From contig DCDD01000183.1 of the NCBI GenBank assembly GCA_002316235.1, forward strand, positions 1 through 16,253: DNA of 16,253 nucleotides. The letters are read 5' to 3'. The position numbers and the translations under genes are program-made. Under the pieces are notes generated by a model. It saw only the letters and a list, made by a program, of their open reading frames with translations. It had not been told where the DNA came from and made no database searches. The DNA comes from Bacteroidales bacterium UBA1064. GTDB taxonomy: Bacteria; Bacteroidota; Bacteroidia; Bacteroidales; Tenuifilaceae. Of this stretch, positions 7,450 to 14,031 are shown in pieces. How positions within the stretch are numbered: position 1 is the stretch's first letter; each line of letters starts with the position of its first letter.

Positions 7450-8163
7450 TTAGTCGGCCAGTAGGTCACGTATCACCACCGAAGCAATAAAGCACCCAAA
7501 AACAGCAGGCATGTAAGAGATTGTGCCAACAGTAGTTTTCTTATTTGGTTCACCCACACATGGTCTTGTGGCGTTTTCGGGCGTTTCCTCAGGGGAGTAA
7601 ACCACCTTAAATCCCTTACGGATACCCAACCTGTGGAGCCGTTTGCGAAGAATTCGGGCAAGCGGGCAGCTGTGGGTTTCCGAAATATCGGCAATGGAAA
7701 CCATGGTTGGATCAAGTTTTCCACCGCTACCCATTGAGCTTACAAGGCGGTGTCCATACTCCAGGGCGTCGCGAATCAGGAATATTTTAGGTGAGAGGGT
7801 GTCAATGGCATCCACCACGTAGCTGTAGGGCTGATTGATGATGTCCTTCATCTCATCGTCGCGCAGGTACTTAGGCACCACCGTGAGCTTAATATCAGGG
7901 TTTATATCCAGCAGGCGTTTTCCCATGTATTCTGCTTTGGGCAGGCCAACCGTGCTGTTCAGGGCAACCAGCTGCCTGTTGATGTTGGTAGGGTGGATGG
8001 TATCGCCATCGGCTATTGTAAGCTGCCCAACTCCGGCGCGACAAATCATTTCGGCAGCATAGGCGCCAACACCGCCAAGCCCAACCACCAGCACATGCGC
8101 CCGGCTTAGCTTCTGCAGCTTAGCAGCTCCAAGCAGGAGTTCGGTTCGCTCAATCCATTCCAT
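7450..8163 (-). CDS. tcdA: tRNA threonylcarbamoyladenosine dehydratase (E1-like, ThiF/HesA family)
   Basis: Catalyses ATP-dependent cyclisation of N6-threonylcarbamoyladenosine (t6A37) of tRNA to ct6A, a modification next to the anticodon of ANN-decoding tRNAs. The 237-aa protein shows the E1-like adenylation fold: nucleotide loop GLGGVGAYA (28-36), acidic patch ADGD (51-54), the NINRQ arginine motif (60-64) and VVDAIDTLSPK (116-126) with Asp118/Asp121. TcdA-specific stretches follow, including SSMGSGGKLDP (142-152) and YSPEE (189-193). It is about 30 residues shorter than E. coli TcdA (268 aa), with the loss at the C-terminal end. There is no rhodanese domain or CxxC zinc pair, which argues against MoeB and ThiF. 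It lies 90 bases downstream of the TatD gene on the same strand without an evident promoter of its own, so read-through from pepT/tatD is plausible. Confidence 0.9.
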   Translation of the reverse strand: MEWIERTELLLGAAKLQKLSRAHVLVVGLGGVGAYAAEMICRAGVGQLTIADGDTIHPTNINRQLVALNSTVGLPKAEYMGKRLLDINPDIKLTVVPKYLRDDEMKDIINQPYSYVVDAIDTLSPKIFLIRDALEYGHRLVSSMGSGGKLDPTMVSIADISETHSCPLARILRKRLHRLGIRKGFKVVYSPEETPENATRPCVGEPNKKTTVGTISYMPAVFGCFIASVVIRDLLAD

Positions 8164-8253
8164 TGCTGTAAGTTGGTAGAGTGCTCATAAAGTTGCTACA
8201 TTTCCTCGGGTGTGAGGCAAGGGGTGTTTTAGCCGGGTAATTTTACATGGCAA

Positions 8254-8919
8254 TTAGCCATTAAACCCGAAAAACGTATTCAGGTTATTCTCAATTTGCA
8301 GGGTAAGCTCATTAACTGAGGTGTCGAGGATATCTGCAGCGGCGGAGTATATCTCCCCAATAGGCATTTCGGAGGTATCGGTTTCAAAAAACAGCCTGTT
8401 TTTGGGGATAACGGTAAGCGATTCGGCCAGCTCGGGCGATGGGTCAACCAGAATTGACCCAAAAGAGAGGTAGTAGTTCCTGTCAACCAGCTGCCTGGCA
8501 AGATCTGCCTTGCCCCTGAATCCATGAATGGCCTTTGTGAGCTGTTTGAGGTCGGGTGCAGAAAGGGTTTCAACCAGCTCGCTCCATGCCCTAACACAGT
8601 GAATGACTACAGGCTTTGAAATGCTAGCTGCTGCTATTGCTTGCTCCCGAAGGTATTTTGCCTGCAGGGTTAAACTTCCACCGCGGAGCCGATCAAGCCC
8701 AACCTCGCCGATACCTATCACGTTGGGGTGTCGTATAAGCTCATGGAACTTGGCCAGTAAATCCTCCATGTTGTTGCTATCGGTTTGCCATGGATGAACA
8801 CCAACCGTAACCATGCTTAGCGATTCAATATTATCAACTTCTTCTACGTTGAGCGAAACAATCCGTACTTCGCCTTCCTTTTGGCTTGTGAGGTGGGTAT
8901 GAAAGTTTATGAGCGGCAT
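8254..8919 (-). CDS. TatD-family metal-dependent hydrolase
   Basis: An amidohydrolase-fold protein of 221 aa with the expected TatD metal ligands: His7 and His9 in FHTHL, Glu72 in GEVGLD, His107 in VVIHCVRAW, His132 in HGFRG and Asp181 in FETDT. TatD enzymes are metal-dependent DNases/3'-5' exonucleases, though many paralogues have undefined substrates. This one is some 40 residues shorter than E. coli TatD (about 260 aa), mainly through a compact segment between the N-terminal HTH and Glu72. Such compact TatD proteins are, to my knowledge, usual in Bacteroidota. It sits 60 bases after pepT and 90 bases before tcdA, all on the minus strand. No signal peptide is visible, so it is cytoplasmic. 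The family call is firm and the exact activity is open. Confidence 0.85.
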   Translation of the reverse strand: MPLINFHTHLTSQKEGEVRIVSLNVEEVDNIESLSMVTVGVHPWQTDSNNMEDLLAKFHELIRHPNVIGIGEVGLDRLRGGSLTLQAKYLREQAIAAASISKPVVIHCVRAWSELVETLSAPDLKQLTKAIHGFRGKADLARQLVDRNYYLSFGSILVDPSPELAESLTVIPKNRLFFETDTSEMPIGEIYSAAADILDTSVNELTLQIENNLNTFFGFNG

Positions 8920-8979
8920 TCTGCTTACAGGATAAATGTTGTTTACGGTTGAAGTGTATGCGGGTTGAAACTTAAATAT

Positions 8980-10218
8980 CTATCTTGACTCGTAAATTTC
9001 AACAATTTTCAGTATGGTCTCGGTGGCCTTCACCATGCTTTCAACCGGGACATACTCGTGTTTTCCATGAAAGTTTTCACCGCCTGCAAACAGGTTTGGG
9101 CAAGGGAGTCCCATGTAGGAAAGCCTGGCACCATCGGTTCCACCGCGTATGGGTCGAACCTTAGGCTTAATACCAACTTTTTCCATTGCCTCAATGGCGG
9201 TCTGCACCACGTGGTAAACAGGTTCCACCTTTTCGCGCATGTTGTAGTACTGGTCGTTAATCTCAAGGGTAACCGTTTGGTCGCCGTACTTACTGTTAAG
9301 GTACCGGGCAACACGCTCCATGTATGCCTTGCGTCTTTCAAACTTCCTCATGTCATGATCGCGGATGATGTACTGAAATGAAGCTTTCTCAACGGTTCCC
9401 TCAATTTTGGTGATATGGTAGAAACCATCGTAGCCCTCGGTGTGCTCGGGGCTCTCGTGGGGCGGTAACATGCTGTTGAACTCCTGGGCAATAAGAATGG
9501 CGTTAAGCATTTTATCCTTAGCATAGCCCGGATGTATATTCCGGCCCTGAATGGTAATCTTGGCACTGGCAGCGTTGAAGTTCTCAAACTCCAGCTCTCC
9601 AACAGCACCACCATCAAGCGTATAGGCATAGTCGGCGCCGAAACGTTTCACATCGAAGTGGTCAACCCCCCGACCAACCTCCTCGTCAACCGTGAAGCCA
9701 ATACGAATTTTACCATGTCGTAAAGTTGGATTGCCGGTGATGTACTCAACGGCCGTCATGATTTCAGCTATTCCGGCCTTATCGTCGGCTCCAAGCAGGG
9801 TTGTGCCATCGGTAACTATAAGTGTTTGCCCAGTATACTCCTTGAGCTCGGGGAACTCCCTGGCCGATAGAATAACCCCCTTTTCTGCATTCAGGGTAAT
9901 GTCGGAGCCATCGTAGCTCTCAACAAAGCGTGGCTTGACATTTTTCCCGGGCATATCGGGCGAGGTATCAACATGTGCCAGAAAGCCTATAACAGGAACT
10001 TTCTTTGTTGAATTGGCAGGAATGGTGCCCATAACGTAGCCAAACTCGTCGATTGTCGCATCGGATACGCCCAGCTCCTTTAACTCCTTCACCAGCAAAT
10101 TTGATAGAACCAGCTGTTTTTCAGTGCTTGGAAACCGATCGGATACCGTATCGTCGCTTTGCGTATCAATAGCTACGTACCTTAAAAAACGGTCTATCAG
10201 GGACTGCTTATTTATCAT
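8980..10218 (-). CDS. pepT: Peptidase T (tripeptidase, M20B)
   Basis: A cytoplasmic di-zinc aminotripeptidase that removes the N-terminal residue of tripeptides in the last steps of peptide breakdown. The 412-aa length is close to E. coli PepT (408 aa). All expected active-site residues are present: His82 and Asp84 (AHVDTSPD), Asp145 (GADDKAG), Glu179/Glu180 (TVDEEVG), Asp202 (TLDGG) and His384 (ENFHGKHE). The dimerisation/lid domain falls at about 207-320 and includes GRNIHPGYAKDKMLNA, with His229 the usual lid histidine. The start is the first ATG in a well-conserved N-terminus (SLIDRFLRYVAIDTQS). It appears to head the pepT-tatD-tcdA series, since a terminator separates it from the tricorn-like gene upstream. 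No clear TAnnTTTG box is visible in the 180 bases before it. Confidence 0.95.
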   Translation of the reverse strand: MINKQSLIDRFLRYVAIDTQSDDTVSDRFPSTEKQLVLSNLLVKELKELGVSDATIDEFGYVMGTIPANSTKKVPVIGFLAHVDTSPDMPGKNVKPRFVESYDGSDITLNAEKGVILSAREFPELKEYTGQTLIVTDGTTLLGADDKAGIAEIMTAVEYITGNPTLRHGKIRIGFTVDEEVGRGVDHFDVKRFGADYAYTLDGGAVGELEFENFNAASAKITIQGRNIHPGYAKDKMLNAILIAQEFNSMLPPHESPEHTEGYDGFYHITKIEGTVEKASFQYIIRDHDMRKFERRKAYMERVARYLNSKYGDQTVTLEINDQYYNMREKVEPVYHVVQTAIEAMEKVGIKPKVRPIRGGTDGARLSYMGLPCPNLFAGGENFHGKHEYVPVESMVKATETILKIVEIYESR

Positions 10219-10282
10219 GGCTTGAGTATGTTAAAAAGCAAATTTGTTTTTTAGAAAAATAATGACGTCTTAGAAAAAATAG

Positions 10283-10295
10283 CCTTTAAATTTAG
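10283..10295. repeat. 13-bp intergenic sequence, copy 1 (upstream of pepT)
   Basis: CCTTTAAATTTAG, identical to positions 13869-13881 upstream of the tricorn-like gene and in the same orientation relative to both genes. It lies 65 bases before the pepT ATG. It includes a near-palindromic TAAATTTA core. It may be a binding site or a chance match between AT-rich spacers. Confidence 0.35.
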
Positions 10296-10400
10296 GTTCT
10301 TTGGGACAACTATGCATAAAAAAATGAAAATAATTTACTCGTTTATGCTAGTAGGTTGATAAATAGAAGGTTATAGCCATGCTGGAAGTTGATAGTAGTT

Positions 10401-10436
10401 AAAAAACAAAGCGGCTCATGTTAAGCCATGGCCGCT
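10401..10436 (-). terminator. Intrinsic terminator of the tricorn-like protease gene
   Basis: On the minus strand a stem of AGCGGC plus CATG (10 pairs with a single unpaired base) closes a 6-base loop across 10436-10410, followed directly by TTTGTTTTTT (10410-10401). It begins 27 bases past the stop codon at 10464. On the plus strand the hairpin is not followed by a strong T run, so it acts for minus-strand transcription. It separates the tricorn-like gene from pepT. Confidence 0.8.
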
Positions 10437-10463
10437 CTGTAGTTTTGTATCTTGTTGTTCCGG

Positions 10464-13400
10464 CTACTTCGATTTATCGGGTGCTGGTGGAATTGGTGGC
10501 AGCTCCTTAAAGTCCTTCAACTTATCAAGTGCAACCTCAATGGCCTTATTCAGCTGGGTATCAACGCCCATGTACTCCTGGTAGGGGTCGTTGTCAACCA
10601 CAATATCGGGGTCAACACCATGTCCCTCGATAATCCACTCGCTAGCATCGCTGCTAAAGCTTGCAAATTCCGGTTTACGCAGGTCGGCGCCGTCAACAAA
10701 TGGAAGTGAGCCGGAAATACCAACAACTCCACCCCAGGTTCGAACCCCAATAACCGGGCCGAGTTTCAGCTTTTTAAATCCGTATGGGAATAAATCGCCA
10801 TCGGAAGCTGAGTAGCGGTCGATGAGCAGCACCTTAGGCCCAACATGTGTTTCGGATGGGATGGGCGAGGCGTAGCTTATACCCCGCCGCATGGTTTGCC
10901 GGTAGGCAACACGGCTAAGACGTTCAAGAATCATGGGCGAAACATTACCTCCGCCGTTACCCCTGTCGTCAATAATCAGCGCTTTCTTGGTTAGCTGGGG
11001 GTAGAAGTACTTTACAAACTCGTTAAGCCCCTCAACGCCCATGTCGGGAATGTGGATGTAGCCAACCTGGCCATTGGTGGCCTCGGATACCTTGCGAATA
11101 TTGTTCTGAACCCAGCTGTAGTAGTACAGGTTGGCCTCGTTTGCCACGGGAACAACCAACACCTTCCGGCTTCCGTTCAACTCGGGTTTGCTGTTCACCG
11201 TCAGCTCAACCGTTTTATCGGCCTTGTCAATCAGTTTTGCGTAGATGTCGGGGGTATTCTTCAGGTCGGCTCCGTCAACTGCCAGAATGTAGTCGCCTGT
11301 TTTAACATTAACGCCGATATCGGCCAGGGGCGAACGAAGGGACTTGTCCCAGCTGGCACCCTCAAGAATTCTATCTATTTTGAAGTACCCGCTGGCATCC
11401 TTGCTCACTTTGGCGCCAAGCAACCCGGTATTGGTGCGCTCGGGCTCAGGTTTTACCCCGCTATTTACATAGGCATGGCCAATGCTCAGCTCCCCAATCA
11501 TCTCGCCAATGATGTAGGTTAAGTCGTTGCGATGGTTTACATATGGAACCAGCACGGCATACTTATCGTGTATGGCTTTCCAATCCAGCCCGTGCATGTT
11601 TTCAACGTAGAAGAAATCGCGCATCTGACGCCAGCTCTCGTCGAAAATCTGCTTCCACTCCTGACGGTAGTCAACCCACACCTTCATGCTGTTGAGGCTT
11701 ATGGTTTTCTCCATATTCACCTTCGAAGAGGGTAAATCGATAACGCTGTACTTTCCGGCCTTGGATACCAGCATCTTTTTTCCATTGGCCGATATGGCAA
11801 ACTGAAGCGATTCGCCCAGGTCGGTTTCGGTTTTCTTCTTTAAGTCATATACCCTCGCCACCTGCGAACCCCTGCCCGAACCGTAGTAGCTGTAGTAAAC
11901 CTTCCCGTCAATACATGCGGCAACTCTGTAGTTTGCAGCATCAATAGGGAGTGATACGGTTCGGTCAACTATCCCGTCTATATCAATTTGAACAGGTTTT
12001 ACCGTGGGTTGCGCTTCGGTAGCCTTTTTATCGTCGGCATTTTTTTTCTTTGCATCGGTAACCGGTTTTGGCTCAATCTTCACCTCGTTGTTTTCGGGAG
12101 CAAAGGGTGAGGGTGTGTTCTTTGAGAGCATGACCATGAAAATTTTGCTCATGTCGGTGTAGGCGTGGTTCCATTCCGTGGAGCTATATATTGGGTTGAA
12201 GTCCCTGTCCGAAACAAAAAGGAGGTAAAGCCCATCGTTGGAGAAGACAGGATTGGTTGAGGTGTACCAGTTGCCCGTAACGTTGTAGGTTGAAGCCGTT
12301 TCGGTGTTATAGAGGAACACCACGCTGAAGCGATTTTCATCCTCGGTGGAGTAGGCTACCCATTTGCTGTCGGGCGACCACGAGTAGCTGTATATTGAGC
12401 CATATTTCCCCTTAGCAAGTTGGCTAACTGCCTTGGTTTCAACATCAACGCACTGCAACCTTGAGAGCCTGTCGGTGAAAAGAATTTTTTTGCTATCGGG
12501 CGACCACTCAATGTTGAATATGTAGTTATTGGTGTTGGTTGTAAGCTGCACCGGAGCCGAGGCTCCATCCTGTGCCTGGAGATAGATTTCGTACTCACCG
12601 CTTTTATCGGAGATGTAGGCAATATACTTTCCGTCGGGCGACCAAGCTGCATTGCGGTCGTGGGCGTCGGAGCTTTGAGTAAGGTTGCGGGTTATTCCGC
12701 TCTCGGCGGGAAGTGTGAACACATCACCTCTGGCCGAGAATACCACGCGCTCGCCGTTTGGCGACAAATCCATGCTGCGAATGCTCTTGCCGGCATCCAC
12801 CAGCTCGCTGCGGCTGTAAAGCTGATCGTCGGCAATAGTCACGTCAATCTTATTGGCTGCCAGGGAACTGGCATCAAGGGAGTAAAGGTATCCCCCCTTT
12901 TCAAAAACGATGGTGTTGCCTGAGAATGACGGAAATTTGATATCGTAGTCGGTAAAGTTGGTTACCTTTTTGGTCTCTTGGGTTTTGAGGTCGTAGCAGA
13001 ACAGGTTCATGGTTCTGTCCCTGTCGGAGAGGAAGAAAATTTTACCGCCAATCCACATGGGGAAAATCTCCTGGGTGTTGGTGTTGGTGATGTTGGTGAT
13101 TTGCTTGGTATCGAAATCAAAAATTCGGATATCGTCGGCCATTCCACCTTTGTAGTACTTCCATGTTCGGAATTCGCGAAAAACCCAGTTAAAGGCAAGT
13201 TGTTTTCCGTCGGGCGAGTAGGAGCAGAATCCCCCTCCGGTGAGGGGTAGCTCACTGGACAAACCGCCATCAATGGGAACCATGAATAGCGAACCGACAA
13301 AATCGTTGTAGGATTGTTTTCGGGAACGGTACACAATGTTTTTACCGTCGGGTGTCCATGTCATTACGATGTTGTTGGGGCCCATACGGTCTGAAATGTC

Positions 13401-13733
13401 ATCACGCGAAAGGGTTGCCGTATAAGTAAGCCTTTTAGGTGTTCCACCTTCGGCAGGAATGGTAAATACCTCGGTGTTACCATCGTACTGCCCGGTGAAA
13501 GCAATTGTTTTTCCATCGGGCGAGAAACGTGCAAACATCTCGTAGCCAATGTGGCTGGTTAGCTTGCGAGCCACACCGCCATTGAGTGGCACAGTATATA
13601 AATCACCCGCATAGGTGAACACCACCTGATTTCCGTGGACTGCCGGAAAACGCATTAACCTGGCCTCCTGGGCACCTGCTAATCCAACGGACAGCAAACC
13701 CAAAAGAAGCATCATGCTGCAAACTTTTTTCAT
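10464..13733 (-). CDS. Secreted tricorn-like protease (PD40 propeller, PDZ, S41 peptidase)
   Basis: A 1089-aa relative of archaeal tricorn protease. A signal peptide (MKKVCSMMLLLGLLSVGLAGA, cut near 21) predicts export to the periplasm or outer surface. Residues about 25-560 hold PD40/WD40-like propeller repeats with a recurring SPDGK or SPDSK motif (first at about 70-75, at least six copies). A Lys/Pro/Ala-rich linker lies at about 540-590. A tricorn C1 segment leads to His753 (SIGHAYV), then a PDZ domain at about 772-865 and the S41 catalytic core at about 880-1055, with Ser977-Asp978 in ASDGD and Glu1036 in WIIEGHG. These align by context with Thermoplasma tricorn His746, Ser965, Asp966 and Glu1023, so the enzyme looks active. 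Tricorn cuts oligopeptides into small peptides, and the propellers gate access. It is monocistronic, with its own terminator. No clear -7 box is visible upstream. Periplasmic substrates are unknown. Confidence 0.92.
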   Translation of the reverse strand: MKKVCSMMLLLGLLSVGLAGAQEARLMRFPAVHGNQVVFTYAGDLYTVPLNGGVARKLTSHIGYEMFARFSPDGKTIAFTGQYDGNTEVFTIPAEGGTPKRLTYTATLSRDDISDRMGPNNIVMTWTPDGKNIVYRSRKQSYNDFVGSLFMVPIDGGLSSELPLTGGGFCSYSPDGKQLAFNWVFREFRTWKYYKGGMADDIRIFDFDTKQITNITNTNTQEIFPMWIGGKIFFLSDRDRTMNLFCYDLKTQETKKVTNFTDYDIKFPSFSGNTIVFEKGGYLYSLDASSLAANKIDVTIADDQLYSRSELVDAGKSIRSMDLSPNGERVVFSARGDVFTLPAESGITRNLTQSSDAHDRNAAWSPDGKYIAYISDKSGEYEIYLQAQDGASAPVQLTTNTNNYIFNIEWSPDSKKILFTDRLSRLQCVDVETKAVSQLAKGKYGSIYSYSWSPDSKWVAYSTEDENRFSVVFLYNTETASTYNVTGNWYTSTNPVFSNDGLYLLFVSDRDFNPIYSSTEWNHAYTDMSKIFMVMLSKNTPSPFAPENNEVKIEPKPVTDAKKKNADDKKATEAQPTVKPVQIDIDGIVDRTVSLPIDAANYRVAACIDGKVYYSYYGSGRGSQVARVYDLKKKTETDLGESLQFAISANGKKMLVSKAGKYSVIDLPSSKVNMEKTISLNSMKVWVDYRQEWKQIFDESWRQMRDFFYVENMHGLDWKAIHDKYAVLVPYVNHRNDLTYIIGEMIGELSIGHAYVNSGVKPEPERTNTGLLGAKVSKDASGYFKIDRILEGASWDKSLRSPLADIGVNVKTGDYILAVDGADLKNTPDIYAKLIDKADKTVELTVNSKPELNGSRKVLVVPVANEANLYYYSWVQNNIRKVSEATNGQVGYIHIPDMGVEGLNEFVKYFYPQLTKKALIIDDRGNGGGNVSPMILERLSRVAYRQTMRRGISYASPIPSETHVGPKVLLIDRYSASDGDLFPYGFKKLKLGPVIGVRTWGGVVGISGSLPFVDGADLRKPEFASFSSDASEWIIEGHGVDPDIVVDNDPYQEYMGVDTQLNKAIEVALDKLKDFKELPPIPPAPDKSK

Positions 13734-13868
13734 CTTGAAATTATTTTAGTTGAAGTTATGGTTGTGTTCCTGTAATTACTCATGTTCGATAGGGGAATGA
13801 TTGTTTGGTTTAATCAGCTCATCTCAAAACCTTGATAGTATGACTAACTAACGTCGGGCAGTGCGAAA

Positions 13869-13881
13869 CCTTTAAATTTAG
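13869..13881. repeat. 13-bp intergenic sequence, copy 2 (upstream of the tricorn-like gene)
   Basis: Identical to 10283-10295 (CCTTTAAATTTAG), 136 bases upstream of the protease ATG. Both copies precede minus-strand peptidase genes in the same orientation. Function is unknown and chance is possible. Confidence 0.35.
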
Positions 13882-14002
13882 AAATGTAAATCTCTCAGCA
13901 GGAATTACTTTACAAGTACCTAAAATTTTTGCAGATTTCAAAACCCTAAAGCAAAATGTTTTCATGCACTGCTTGTCCCTGTGAAAATGACGTAAAACCT
14001 GC

Positions 14003-14010
14003 TACTTTTG
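14003..14010 (+). promoter_or_regulatory. -7 box for the GH3/serine-hydrolase gene
   Basis: TACTTTTG is an exact match to TAnnTTTG, 21 bases before the ATG at 14032, predicting a start near 14016 and a leader of about 15 bases. No well-spaced -33 TTG is present; the nearest, at 13973-13975, is 27 bases away. Confidence 0.5.
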
Positions 14011-14031
14011 TTGCATCATAAATACTAGGTG

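Larger units (their letters stand above)
13734..14031. other. Divergent intergenic region between the tricorn-like gene and the GH3 fusion gene
   Basis: These 298 AT-rich bases separate two divergent genes. They hold the -7 box for the plus-strand GH3 gene (14003-14010) and one copy of the 13-bp sequence (13869-13881). I see no exact TAnnTTTG box for the minus-strand protease gene, no credible small gene and no RNA structure. Confidence 0.5.

Noticed and set aside
7433..7452. Hairpin at the tcdA stop codon (CCACAA/TTGTGG with a 3-base loop) as a terminator
   Set aside because: It overlaps the stop codon, contains a bulge and is not followed by a T run on the minus strand.
12366..13520. Recurring DNA stretches like TCGGGCGA spaced through the tricorn-like gene
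   Set aside because: They encode the SPDGK/SPDSK motif of successive PD40 propeller blades, so they reflect protein repeats and not a DNA repeat element.
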